From NCBI RefSeq assembly GCF_019925205.1, contig NC_083562.1, positions 620,001-684,000 of the forward strand: 64,000 nucleotides of DNA. The letters run 5' to 3'. Source of the DNA: Metopolophium dirhodum (Eukaryota > Arthropoda > Insecta > Hemiptera > Aphididae). Both the position numbers and the translations under genes were made by a program. Positions 10,501 through 22,166 of the stretch are shown piece by piece (position 1 is the first letter of the stretch; each line of letters opens with the position of its first letter). The notes beneath the pieces are model-generated. The model made no database searches. It saw nothing but the letters and a program-made list of their open reading frames with translations, and was not told the DNA's origin.

Positions 10501-11917
10501 GGTTAACTACTGAACCAATCGGCACCAAATTGTTTACACAATTCCTTAAAACTCGGGGAGAAACTCAATATTTTGGTTAAAAATTATTAAAAATAATTCA
10601 TTTTAGATTCTAAGCAGTGATGAGAATGTATTGATTTTACAATGCTTTTTTAATTTTTGATATCACTTTTTCTAGTAGAAAAATTCTCTAATCATCAACT
10701 TCATGTGGAGATTTCTAGTAGTAAATTGGAATTAATTGGTACCAAAAAGTATTTGCTCAGTTTTCAAAAAATTCGCTCAAAATTGTGTTTCATCTTATAC
10801 ATTATATTATTTATCATTGAACTCTACTCCTACCGTACAGCAGAGTGGTTACCTACTCTTCCCCCTTTAAAAGATAATAAAGAAGTAAAAAAATAATTAC
10901 AATAGAAATATTCTTAACATTACAATAATTATAAGTCTGGCTTATAAATTTAAGATTTACAGTTATATTGATTACATTTATTATAATATTGTTATTAACA
11001 TCAGACAATGCTGACAGATTTTTAAAATACTATAGCAAAATCGAATGTCTAACAAATTTGCTTTCATACAACTTAATACTTAGTTAGGCATTTATATGAA
11101 CAAAACTGTATTATAAAGTACCAAACAAAAAGTAGGTAAAATTTACATTATTAGAAAAAAACCAATACAATGTAAAACTAAAAGTTATATAATCAACATA
11201 CAACAATAGAAATAATATTAAACCTTAAACACCTGATTGAATACACACCCATTATATAGAATATGACCACATAACCTCAATTATGAAATGCAATATAATA
11301 AATATGAAAACAGATGGAAACTTTTCTATATTATATGTATATAATAAGCATTAGTCTATGATATATTTATTAGATGAACAATAATTTCCAAACCAAAAAA
11401 ATCAATATAAGCATAAGTGGATCAAATTATTAACTAATAGTAAGCATCTAGTCTGAATCTAGTAATAATTCAACCAAGAAAAATACTAATACAGAAATAT
11501 GTATTGATCAACTTCCCTACACTTTGGAATAGATGTATCACAATACTACGATGATTCAGTTATTTTCCATTGAGATTCATAGTCATTGATATGAAATTGC
11601 ACAATAATGTGTAGATGTGAAGGGGCAAAAAATGGGTAAATCATAGATTAAGCTGTCACAGAGAACCATAAATATGTAAAATAATATTACCTGTAACATC
11701 TGTCTTTGTCCTTGCAGTCACGGGCAATATGACCACTGCGGTTGCACTTGTAACAATTTGTTTCACGATCACTGCTTCCGCCACCAATTCCGCCGCGTTC
11801 ACCGCCTCCTCTGCCGCCTCTGCTGAATGTTGCACTGCTCACAGAACCACTGTCACGGCAATCCCTGGCAAAATGACCAGACCGGTTGCACCGATAGCAC
11901 ATAACTCCAGCACTCAT
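7510..11917 (-). CDS. CNBP: CNBP-type protein with seven CCHC zinc knuckles
   Basis: Three coding exons on the minus strand: 11917-11691, 9671-9441 and 7660-7510 (stop included), joined by GT-AG introns (CAG|GTAATATT...TTTTAG|ATGC and GCAG|GTAATTAT...TTTTAG|AAAT). The product is 202 residues. It has seven CX2CX4HX4C knuckles starting at residues 7, 55, 74, 96, 136, 164 and 185. An RGG box (about residues 33-43) lies between knuckles 1 and 2, as in vertebrate CNBP/ZNF9 (also seven knuckles, 177 residues). A Gly/Met-rich linker at about 117-134 separates knuckles 4 and 5. The first intron splits codon 76 inside knuckle 3. Family knowledge: CNBP binds single-stranded nucleic acids and G-rich mRNA elements and promotes translation, acting in cytoplasm and nucleus. 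All zinc ligands are intact. The ATG follows a splice acceptor by two bases. Confidence 0.95.
7785..8165. repeat. TACTGGTA / TACCGAAAATAC motif cluster
   Basis: Within the last CNBP intron, TACTGGTAT occurs near both edges (about 7800 and 8148) and again at about 7846; between them are several TTACCGAAAATAC-like strings in both orientations. It is probably a decayed inverted-repeat element; boundaries are uncertain. Confidence 0.35.
8533..8670. mobile_element. MITE with CAGAATAAGAGTGCAC ends
   Basis: CAGAATAAGAGTGCACGG at the left and, reversed, CTGAATAAGAATGCACCG at the right match at 15 of 18 bases; total length about 138 bp. It lies in the last CNBP intron. Flanking duplication is not clear. 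Confidence 0.55.
9061..9280. repeat. Near-perfect 102-bp inverted repeat (hairpin) in a CNBP intron
   Basis: The arms 9061-9162 and 9179-9280 are reverse complements with only six mismatches, separated by 16 bases (AGTAAGAAACTAATAG). The inner 65 bp of each arm differ at one position. The arms are CG-richer than the surrounding intron and include GACGACAGCGCTCCATAACG. Weaker symmetry continues outside (A-run plus CATAA on the left, TTATG plus T-run on the right). As part of the CNBP pre-mRNA it would fold into a long double-stranded hairpin. It may be a fold-back MITE, a hairpin-RNA source of siRNAs, or both. Confidence 0.9.
10601..10870 (+). repeat. GATTCTGAGCG repeat, copy B (internally deleted)
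   Basis: It starts TTTTAGATTCTAAGCAGTGATG and ends with CCGTACAGCAGAGTGG, so both family ends are present in only 270 bp against about 1.45 kb for the long copies. It lies in the first coding-region intron of CNBP. An open frame at 10657-10896 falls in it and is not a gene. Confidence 0.7.
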
Positions 11918-12420
11918 GACTAGTGGAAAACAAAACAAAACTTTAATAAATTATTTTTGCAAACTACTGCAAATTACTGCTGGGACAACAAAAAAAAGGC
12001 AACTGAAATTTCAACATATGTGATATGGGGTAATGCTTAACGAGTCACAATTCGGGCAGACTAACAACCGTGACGGGAAAATAGAAAATGAAAATCTAAT
12101 GGAAATCCATGTGGAACACCGACTCTATAGTGGCATGCCTCTCACTACGAGGCGGTTCGGCCATTTTCGGTCATTACAAATAACTCAACAGTTGCCGTCA
12201 CGGCCGTCGTACCGTTCAAAGGCGATCAACAAACGAAAGACGAGCATAATTACCTGTATTTGGTCGGTTATTCGTAAAAAACAAACGAAAAAAATGTAAA
12301 AAATTTCGATTTTTAAAAAACGTGAAAAGAACGCTGGCAGACACCGGGTTGAAAAGAAAGAATATTTCGTCAACGAACAAGTATCATAAGAAAAAAAAAA
12401 AAAAAGGAAGAGAAACGTGA
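11918..12420 (-). other. Probable CNBP 5' UTR exon and intron
   Basis: Immediately before the CNBP ATG the minus strand has a pyrimidine-rich tract ending CCACTAG, a good 3' splice site (exon resumes at 11919). Upstream a matching donor CAG|GTAATTATGC lies at 12253/12252. This gives a 334-bp intron (11920-12253) and a non-coding first exon from about 12254 to a start near 12400-12420. That exon contains a short upstream frame (ATG ATA CTT GTT CGT TGA, near 12389). The exact transcription start is not visible in the sequence. Confidence 0.6.
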
Positions 12421-12434
12421 TTTTTACGGCAGGC

Positions 12435-12445
12435 CAGTGTGACCG
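12435..12445 (-). promoter_or_regulatory. Motif-1 core promoter element of CNBP
   Basis: The minus strand reads CGGTCACACTG, a perfect fit to the Drosophila Motif 1 consensus YGGTCACACTR that is bound by M1BP at housekeeping and translation-related promoters. It lies some 180 bp before the inferred UTR donor and just upstream of a pyrimidine tract, a fitting position for the CNBP start site. Function in this insect is inferred. Confidence 0.6.
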
Positions 12446-12491
12446 GTTTCGGGGATTTTTCGCGTACGCCAAAGACGATAGAGTTTTTCAC

Positions 12492-12935
12492 GCGAGCCGG
12501 CCGGTTTAAAAACGTTTGATTATACCCATGCACACAATGAAAATGTTATGTAATACCATATTCACGATAAACAATAAACGATAATATATCGTCCTACCGT
12601 ATAAACTATCGTGTCTGCGCTTAACGACCTGAATACCTGTAGAGAACTATATTGTGATCCGCAACAATCGCTTAGGTATCGATTTTTATCGATAAATTAT
12701 CGAAAGAATTCTGGACCCGCGAACCGGCTGGTTTTAAAAAGTTTGTTTATACTCACGCACGCATTAAAATGTTATATAATACGATGTACACGATAAACCG
12801 TCCAATCGTAAAAAATATCGTTTATCGTGTCTGCGCTTAACGACCTGAACGAGCCGATCACGTCCCGTACTGTGTGAGTCGCGATATAATCGCGTAGGTA
12901 ACGATTTTTATCGACATAATTCTAAGCTCGCAATC
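12492..12935. repeat. Divergent 227-bp tandem duplication upstream of CNBP
   Basis: Unit 1 (12492-12718) and unit 2 (12719-about 12935) both start GCGARCCGGCYGGTTT and share further blocks in order: TTATACYCAYGCAC, AAAATGTTAT, CACGATAAAC, TATCGTGTCTGCGCTTAACG and the ATCGATTTTTATCG region. Divergence is substantial, so the duplication is old. It lies on the promoter side of CNBP. Confidence 0.8.
12687..12694. promoter_or_regulatory. DRE-like TATCGATA palindrome
   Basis: A perfect TATCGATA, the Drosophila DNA replication-related element bound by DREF/BEAF, about 250 bp upstream of the Motif-1 element. The corresponding place in the second duplicated unit reads TATCGACA, so only one copy kept the site. 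Use here is inferred by analogy. Confidence 0.4.
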
Positions 12936-13401
12936 GTCGTCCTCTTGACGACTCGGAAAAAGATCTCCTTTTAATTGATATTAAAATTGTGGTTTTAAAT
13001 CCCATTCGACGGTTGGCGAGATTTGGTAATATTCAAATAATCGACTCGAACAGATCTTTTAGTCGCGTATTGGCATGTATAGTATTAGAATTAGGTTTCG
13101 GTACCTATACAATATAGTACTATACTCTGTCGAATCTGTGTACCTTCTCTAGTATTACCTACATCTACGATATACCGACACTGGACAGGTATTTGTATAA
13201 TATTATGTTCGACGTCATTGAATAACGGTTTTATCGACTGTACGATGCCTCGATTGTGTGACGTGACGAAGAAATTATTAGGTATTCAATTATTGTGACT
13301 TCTATACTGTCGATGAGTCAGTAGTCACAATAGTATTACATTATTACCTATATTATACCTATCATGATAGTGTAAAACTGTAGTATTATAATATTATAAA
13401 A
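12936..13401. other. Intergenic stretch
   Basis: No gene recognised. Moderately AT-rich DNA between the CNBP upstream duplication and a hAT-like MITE. Confidence 0.4.
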
Positions 13402-13409
13402 CTACTGAA

Positions 13410-13643
13410 CAGTAGCGTAGCAAACTTCATTAACTTATGAGGCACAATAATTTATATTAGTAATTATAAATACTTATATAAATAATTACGTATTTACTTA
13501 AATGGTAACTGAGAATGATTGGCTTAATCTTAGTGTGTACTTAATAAATTATTTACTATATGTGAAATGCCCCTGTCTCCAGAACACCACCACCTTTTAA
13601 GCTGAGGCACGTGCCTCAAATAAAGTCCTTCGTCACGTCACTG
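13410..13643. mobile_element. hAT-like MITE, 234 bp
   Basis: Left end CAGTAGCGTAGCAAACTT; right end reversed CAGTGACGTGACGAAGG. The flanks CTACTGAA (13402-13409) and CTAATGAA (13644-13651) are an 8-bp target duplication with one mismatch, the hAT superfamily signature. No open frame. Confidence 0.75.
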
Positions 13644-13651
13644 CTAATGAA

Positions 13652-14278
13652 CATCCCAGCTATGTGTATAACCGTAATAACAATTACACATTGGATAGTA
13701 ATTATATATTTTTTACGTAGGGACACCTGCAAGTGTGTGAGACAAAATCATAAATATTGTACTGCATAAAAGTGTCGCAGTGAAAATAAACTAAAATGGG
13801 TTATTTACAGCTGCTACAGCTAGTAATGATACAATTTAAAAAGAACAATACATCCAAGTAGGTAGTTGGTTTGCGGATGATTGCCAATTGCAATATTGAT
13901 GTTCCTACAATCCTACCCAGCCTAATCTGCATGCATAATTTTTAGAGTCAAGCCATAATTATTTAACGAATAGGTACAACAGACGCGGTATAAGTTACCT
14001 ATATATTATAGATTTTATTTAAAATCCAAATTTTTTAAAAATCCCTGTGTTATGTAGAAAATTAATTAGTTAAGAGAAAATTTGCTAATGTATCTGAAAA
14101 AAAAAGTTTTTGTTTAAAATATAATATAAAACATATTATTAATAATGCTATAAATAAAATGTATAAAAAATGTTGCTTATTTTTTTTGTATTTATTCACC
14201 AAAATAGGAACCTACCTACATATTTTCCGTTATTATTGCAATAAAGTCGATTCCGTAATGGTAATAAAATATTTTTAA
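13652..14278. other. AT-rich intergenic stretch
   Basis: No gene or element recognised between the MITE and repeat copy C. Confidence 0.4.
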
Positions 14279-15720
14279 TTTTAGATTATGAGCGAAGCGA
14301 TGAATGTATTGATTTTACAATAATGTGTGTTTTTTTTTAATTTTTAATTTTTTTAATTTTTTTTTATTTTTGTGTCTGTCATCACTTTTTAGGACAGTAA
14401 AAGTGCTTGGATATTCTTCAACAGTAACTTTTCTGATAGGAAAGTGAATCTAGTTGGTACTTTGGGGGGGTCAAAAGTAAAGTAGTTTTCAAAAGCGACG
14501 TGAAAAACAAAAAAAAAATTAAGGAAAAACGGGAATTTTTACGCAAAATCTGTTTTCGAGAAAATCGATTTTGGTTTTTGGTGTAATTCTAAAACAAAAG
14601 ACCGTGGGGACATGAAATTTTGACTGAATGTTTATATTAGGATTTTCTATACACCATTAAATTTTGAAAATATTTTGACTCTTTTTGAGCTGCTTACGGA
14701 CATTGTCAGTTTTCAATTTTTAAATATCAATACAATTTTATCTGTTGAGTAAAAATGCTTGAAAATTTAATAGAAGGCTCCTAGGTTATTGTTTCAAAGG
14801 CAGATGAAAAAAATTAAAAATCCTTAGTCACAGTTTTTATTTATAAGCATTTAAAGTTCAAATTTTGACAAAATACGGAAAAATCACGAAATTTAGCAAA
14901 TTATTTTGAGTTGAGAATTCATAAAAGTTTTTCTTTTTAAATCTAAGATTTTAAAATGTAATATAAGATTACTCATAAGTTTGTCTACCTTTATCAAAAA
15001 AAAATGTCTACAAGAAACTTAAGATAAATTTTTATGAGCGTCTGAAATTTATATTTTTCAACATTTGATATTCACTCGATTTCTCATGTAACAATTTTCT
15101 TATTTTATTGTAATTAAAAAACGAATGACTGTAGATACTTGAAAATTTCAATGAATGTTTATATTAGCATTTTCTATACATCATAAAATGTTGAAATTAT
15201 TTTCACTTATTTTGAGCTGTTTACGGACATTGTCAGTTTTCAATTTTTTTAGTTTTTTTTCTATAAATATCAATAAAAATTTTTTTGGTGGGTAAAAAAG
15301 CGTGAAAATTTAATATAAGGCTCCTGATATATCGTTCTAATAGCAGTTGAAAAATATTAAAAATACATATGCACAATTTTATTGGTCATTTTTATAAGTA
15401 TTTAAAGTTCAAATTATGACATTTAAAATTTAATTATTATTTTGTATAGTTAAAAATGTATAAAATGTTTAACTTTTATGGCTAAGGATTGAAAATTTAA
15501 AACAAGGCTCCACGTAAATAGGTTATATATAAATTACTTTATTCACAATAATATCATCAAATATACTTGGTAATATCATAGGCTGACTGACCGTTTTCGC
15601 TCAGAATCGTTTTTCTTATACAATGATATTATATCATTGAATTCAAATTTAACACCATCCATTACAGTGACCCACTTGTAACCTACTGTACAGCAGAGCG
15701 ACATCCACTTATCCACCTTT
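14279..15720 (+). repeat. GATTCTGAGCG repeat, copy C (full length)
   Basis: About 1,440 bp, from TTTTAGATTATGAGCGAAGCG to GCAGAGCGACATCCACTTAT. Near the 3' end, TTCGCTCAGAATC is an inverted copy of the starting GATTCTGAGCGAA, about 130 bp inside the terminus. In the final 230 bp it is almost identical, by eye, to the opposite-strand copy at 60799-62282. It has many stops in every frame, so it is a non-autonomous or non-coding element. Class unknown: no target duplication is clear. Confidence 0.85.
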
Positions 15721-18700
15721 TTTTATTTAGTAATTATTATTAATTAAAATTTACAATATCAGTTAATATAACATAAAATACGTTTTTTTATGACTGCTAC
15801 TACGTAGAATAACTATTCTAATATTACCTATATAGTAAGTATAATGAAAACATTTTTGATTGGTGGATAAATAATGATACTTCATACACTTAACTAGGTA
15901 CCTACCTAGTTTACTTGTTTTTCATTATCTTCATTAGTCTTCATCTTTCAATTTTCATATTAATATATTATTAATAGGCAATAGCCAATAGATATAGGTA
16001 ATATTACAAAACTGTAAGGATAAATATATATAAGTGTTGTTCGTTATAATTGATAAAAGTAGAAACAATTTTTATTTTATAATATAAAGGAAATGTTATA
16101 TTGTTGTTGACGTATTGGGTATTATTAAAATATATTTGTGTAGGTCCTAACCGTGTGTCGTACAAGACTATATTATAAAAGTGTAAAAGTGCATAAGGGT
16201 GTAATCAATATTCGTATCGACATAATATACTATTATATTTTAATTTTACAAATTGCTAATTGATAAATTTTATCTGTATGTAACACGCACTAAAATATAC
16301 ACTAGGTATATCTTAAATATTAATATTTTTTAATATTTTGTAACCAATGTTTTAATAAATTTCAACGTTAATATTTTTTAATTTTAGTTATAGTGGTATA
16401 CTTGCAACTTGCAATTTGCATAATACATTTTCTCGTAAACCCATTACTCAAACAAATATTTATACTGTTTAATAGTAGTGTCGGCGAGTCAAATAATTTC
16501 CCTGAAGAAATAATCATAAATAATTTAGTAATTTATAACTTATTAAAATGTGACTAAGTTACTACAGTTGTAAATTTCCTACCTTCTATATTGTAACTCT
16601 ATAGGTAGGTCGTAGCATTTAACCGTAGGTAGGTACACAATTTTAGTGTAACTATTTACTTTTAACTTACCAGTTACAACTAATCAATCAAGTAACTTTC
16701 CCAATATAATGCAATACAATTTACCTGGTGCACACAAGACACAACACTGTGGGGGCACGATTTCAATGAAAAAACTGAGTATACAGAAACACTTGAAACC
16801 CCCAATCCCTAGTCCAATAAGTACATGTTTAATAAATGTCTTTGTACTGTACATATTGAGGAGAAAGTTGAATCGCGAGATCGATGTATGTACCCACAGC
16901 TCAGTAAGCTGACACTGCAAGAAATGCCCAACCTTTCAACAGAATTAACAAAATTAATTTAACAGTGTAAACAATCAGATTTAATTATTCTTCTTCTGAC
17001 TTCATTTAATAAATTTCATAAATGAAAATATTTTTCATCTAAATTAGTCTTTTTATCTTTTAGAGTTCTAACTTCTAGGACAGCATATACTTTATCTGCA
17101 GTCCTTCCGTTAAGAATCCACGTTGATACATATATAGTCATAGCTAACTGGCCTGACTGCTGAGTTAAATGTTGAGACATATTAATGTCAATAGTCTATA
17201 CGACTATGCGTTGTTAGTGACTTATTACGAATATCTGTAATATATCTTACTTCGTAGTTTAATAGTTTTGTAAAAAAACACCCGAATAAAGTACTGCCCC
17301 ATGCGTCCTAGACTGAAAAAAATAGGGGGACCAACACTAGAATATCTAAACATTTTGTTGGGGTGAGGTCCCCCTGCACAACCTCTTCAACCATCCCCCC
17401 CCCAAACCAAAAAAAAATAAACAGTCTAACACTGGACCTAACTCTGATATATATTGATTAATACGACTATTATTTTATATTTTGACGAAATAAAACGCGA
17501 CGAAGCAAAAAAAAATATGCCGATAAATAGGTTGTTCGTTGATTTTATAGTGACACGATGCCAAGCATCTAAATTCTTATTTGTATACAAAGTTGAAAAT
17601 AACGATCACCACGATACACAAACATTGACCACGTACTATTTTTTAATAATTCTTCATACAATATAGAATCTAGACGTAATTAAGTTTCTAATTGTACGAT
17701 TTTCGGTAGAAATGTCGTTTATTAATTCGACAAAAAGACTTCTCAAGTAAAAAGAATTTAATTTGGGAATTATTTTTCTCAAAACGTTATCCAAACATTA
17801 TATTGGCCTACAATATTACATTTATAACAATAATAAAATGTCGCACTAATATAGAATTATAGAAATAATTGTAATATGCTAACAAGTTTTTAAATAAAAC
17901 TTTTCCTAAAATTTAATGAAATATGCAAAGTTAATCGCTGTATTTAATTTCACCATTTCACATAATAAGTTTCTATCTTACATAGAATAATCTATGACTA
18001 CTAGATACAAGAAAAATATACAAATGCAAAAAGTCCCGAACTTTATACAAATAAAGCATAGGCAATATTGTATACTAAAAACCCAAAATGGAATAATTAA
18101 GATAAATATTATATAAAATACTTATACGAAAAGCGGTATCAATATATAATTTTTCAATATTTTATACCGATATCATTTTAATTTTTAAGTATTTATTTTT
18201 TGTTTTGCGATGGTCAAGTTGGACGAAGGTCAAGGATGCCTATATGAATCGCATTATTCTATTTATACAACACAACTTGGACAAAGATAAACCTTCAAAA
18301 TTGAAACACATGATTTAAAACCGCCTCTATTCTTTGATGTATCTAGTATTTTAGTAGGTATTTGTATTATAAATAAATCAGTGGTGTATTTTTATAATCT
18401 TGCTGAAAAATATAGGTACGTAAAAAATAGTTATCAATATTATAATTATATATACGTAGATGCTCAACATGCAGGTAAGATATAAAAATTAACCTTGTTA
18501 AATTATTTTTATCTCAAAAAACATTTTTGACAAAATTATTTATTTTTTTTTTAATTAGAAACAAATAACCATAGGTCTTGTAGTAACTATAGATACTTGA
18601 CATTTTTACCGAATAATATTACAATTTTCTAGTCATTTAATAATTTTAAAAATATTTTGAGCTAATTATAGAGATTCAAAAATATTGTTTATGTTTTTTT

Positions 18701-19649
18701 TCGATCTGTTTTCAACTGCTTGAAAATGTAATAATAATTGAATAACTGACCGCCTCTGTGAAGCACTATATGCCCTCATCCGGACAACATCGAAAAATAT
18801 TCAGTTTCCTAAAATTAACCAAACTAGTAGTGAAATTGCACAAATTAATTTAATCTCAACTTCACATGTTTTAAAATTTCACTGTACGAGTATAATACTG
18901 TTCCCCGATCCTCTTGCATTATTTCTATACAATATGTAAAACATTTAATTAAACAACCTCTCTGTATAAACACATTGTAATTTGTAATTATCAAAAATCA
19001 ATAGTCTATGTTGTCGCTAAAAAAAAAAAAAATAATAATAATAATAGTTCAATACAAAGATCCTCATAAACTGAACTTATAGAAATTTAAAATTATCCAA
19101 AATACTTAGTCACATATTTTGTTTTCATATCCGTTTGAAATATAATTTAAAAACTGCAAATTATTTGAGTTATACAGTTTTATTGAATTTTTTTCCTTAA
19201 TAGTTTAAGCTTGAAAATGTAATACAACTTTCAAGGTAAGATGATATTAGAAATAGCATACTAAAAATATCGAAAATTTATCTGCACAATTTTCTTCATA
19301 GATATTTGAAGTATAAATTATTATGAAATTGGGCTGAAATTGGGTACCTAAACGAATGACAACGATTTTTGACCTAACAATTTTAGTTATTTTGTTGTAA
19401 TTCAATTTTTGCTATTTTTATGATAATTTTGCTTTTTGCTAAATTGGGAAATTTTTATTGATGCCGACGTTTTAATATCATATCACCTCGAAAATGTGTG
19501 TCTTGCGGCTGCCTTGACGTTGTAAATGTAGGTATACACTGTATAAGCATGCCACATGGCTAAATTATTTTCGTGTAATTTTAAGTGATTTCTGTCAGAT
19601 AAAATTATATTGGTGTTTTTTCCAAATACTGACGGATTATAATTGTGCG
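15721..19649. other. AT-rich intergenic stretch
   Basis: No exon or RNA gene recognised. A C-rich patch at about 17330-17402 (GGTCCCCCT, CCCCCCCCC) may be the end of a decayed small element. Between about 18500 and 19480 several phrases resemble a degenerate copy of the GATTCTGAGCG repeat interior (for example AACAATTTTAGTTATTTTG at about 19377), but its ends are not seen. Confidence 0.4.
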
Positions 19650-19960
19650 TTACTTTTTAACTGATACAGGCTAGGCAGCGTCTTACATGATAAAATCGTT
19701 TACTGCAGCGCTGAAATAAGCACGAAAATGATCCATGTTACGTGTGTGACACATGGTCTTCATACGGTGGCAGAGGAAGATAGAGGACAAATTATGTAAG
19801 CCCGTCGATAAACTTAAAACAACGCTTAACAAAGTTACAAGTCGTGAAGATCTTTTCAAATCTGAAGCCTCACATATTATGTGTTTGCCTCTAGAACCCT
19901 TTGGGGTACCTACAGTATGGATTAAGGCATCAAATTATATAAATATGATACCCCATATTT
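19650..19960 (+). pseudogene. hAT/DUF659-type transposase fragment, broken
   Basis: Three pieces in order resemble the catalytic-region remnants common in aphid hAT-type transposase genes. The first, around 19676-19727, reads AASYMIKSFTAALK then a stop. The second, from the ATG at 19728, reads MIHVTCVTHGLHTVAEE and stops at 19797-19799. The third, one frame over, spans about 19770-19960 and includes KPVDKLKTTLNKV, LFKSEAS and a LPLEP...W.KASNYI segment where the family usually has LPPEP..TRWGTW. In-frame stops and a frameshift mean it cannot encode a working transposase. Family recognition is from memory of such proteins, not a search. Confidence 0.55.
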
Positions 19961-22158
19961 AGTTGACTTAAAAATTTATAATGGTATAAATACTGAGCCC
20001 TGCTCATTAGTTAACAACAATAATTAATGATATAATAATAATATTATTATAAATCGTATAATGTATATATTAGCAACATTTTTTGGCTATATTTTATGGT
20101 ATTTCTTACCATAGGGTTAAGCTAACCTAATCTAGAACAACGTTAAATGGATAATGGACCGGAGTAGCACAAGAAAACCCCTCAAAATGCTTGTCCACTC
20201 ATCAAAACTATAAAATACTTATAAATTTATAACTCATAATTCATAAACTATAGCTACTCGTCCAAATTTCGATTTTTATACATAAAAAAATTACAAAAAT
20301 ACTCCAATGCTTATTGCTACTATTGCTTTGAAATAATAAATAATTACAAATGTATGTGTTATTGTGATCATTCAATAAATTACGAAAATGATAACGATTA
20401 CCTATATAAAATATAATATTTTAAAACGTTAATAGTTTTTGTATTAAATCATAATATGTTAGTACAAGCTGGATGTTAAATATTTAAATATATATAATAC
20501 CTATGAATATAATATATTATAAATAATACGACTGTCCTTTACATAGTTTAAAATTTAAATGATTTATTTTCATACATATACATATTATAATACACTAACA
20601 CATATAGTATTTTTTATTGTTTGTAAATTGTTGCAATACATTATTGATATTTATTTCGGTTTAGGTATAATTGAATAATTTATTTTAGTGTTTTTATTTT
20701 GTTCAGTACATCGGTAAATATTTATTTTTTATAAGACCCTCATGTAAATTATGTTTTAAATTCTAAATAAAACGAAATTTCATCGAAAATAATAATTTTT
20801 ACTACTTAGCTCTTCTTTTTCTATAGACTTATTAATTATTAGGTATTGCCTATAATTAATTACTGTATACATCAGATTATTTTTATCAAATGTAAAATGT
20901 AGAGTTTTTATACAGAAACGTAGTGTTACTGTTATAATATTATTTACATATATTGCCATAATCAATATATGTAGATGCATAAAGTATTACGTAAGTATTG
21001 GGAATATTGAAGTACCTATGTATACTAAACTAGATATAGTTATTACTTTATTTAGGTATTTACATCCTATAGTTTCTATATTCATCAAATTCATTAAGTA
21101 CCTTGTTAGGTACCTAAATATTTTTAAGAATTTACTTATACATCTTAATCTTACACATTACAAAAGTCCTTTGAATGTTATGGTAAACATTCAGCTCTAG
21201 TTAAATTCTTCTATCCAATGAAATGGTTTATCAATACTTGCAAATTTATTGGAACGCCATCCTGTGGCCTGAGTAAGCGAAACTACTTAAATAGGTAGGT
21301 ATCACTACAGTCATTCTCACCTACGCAGGTTAGTCTCAGTACACTACACTGCGTGGTTCTTAGCATTATATTATTAAATAAAAAAATTTAGATAATATAT
21401 AAACTTATTTTTATTTAAATGAAACGTTATTACTTATTACCTAGTTATTATATTATGTACCTATAGTTGTATAACCTTGTCTCTATAACACGAGGACATT
21501 TATTACGATACTTCGATATATTGTTTGAGTTGAATTATAACTAGTTCCACGACCATTGTGCCATTTGTGATTTCCAAGCTTCATGCGAATATTGTGAAAA
21601 ACGACTTTCGTGTACGGCGTCGAATTTGATTGATGGAGATTGGTGACAACCTGAACGCCAATAGGCACAAGTAACCGCTAAAAACAAACAATTATAATAG
21701 GAATGACCAATTGTCTTGTGTATACGAACCATCGGAACCAATAGGATTAAGTTTAAAAAAGAGCTATAGGAATAGCGTTTCGGCAGTAGTTTTAGAGCAA
21801 TCACGTCATTGTTGGGACGATACAGTGTTTTATTAAACTATAATAATAACTTATAGTACATTATAGTAAATCGGATAAAATTGTTGATTGGTTTATTTTT
21901 ATTTATTTTTATTTTGATAATTTTAATATGTATATAAATATAATAGAATAATAGATAATACCAATTATTATGTTCACGCGTATACAGACCACACTAGTAC
22001 ACCACCACAATGTGTCTCAATGACTCAATTAAAAAATATGTTAATTGAAAAATTGATTTTTAATCTGTCATTATATTATACACCACCTTAAGATTTTGGT
22101 AAGCTATATGTCTATATAGATTATAGATACTATTATACTATATTGAATATTTAATAGA
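19961..22158. other. AT-rich intergenic stretch
   Basis: No gene recognised. A somewhat less AT-rich patch at about 21480-21830 has overlapping minus-strand open frames (up to 87 codons), but neither matches a family I know and no splice structure is evident. Confidence 0.35.
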
Positions 22159-22166
22159 AATAATAT

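Noticed and set aside
10491..10507. TTAGG-like telomere repeat (GGTTAGGTTAGGTTAAC)
   Set aside because: Only about two to three units inside an intron; too short for an interstitial telomere.
11729..11923. Plus-strand Ala/Thr-rich frame
   Set aside because: Antisense shadow of CNBP coding exon 1.
21483..21804. Overlapping minus-strand frames that suggested a transposase fragment
   Set aside because: I considered a piggyBac-like origin but could not match any motif.
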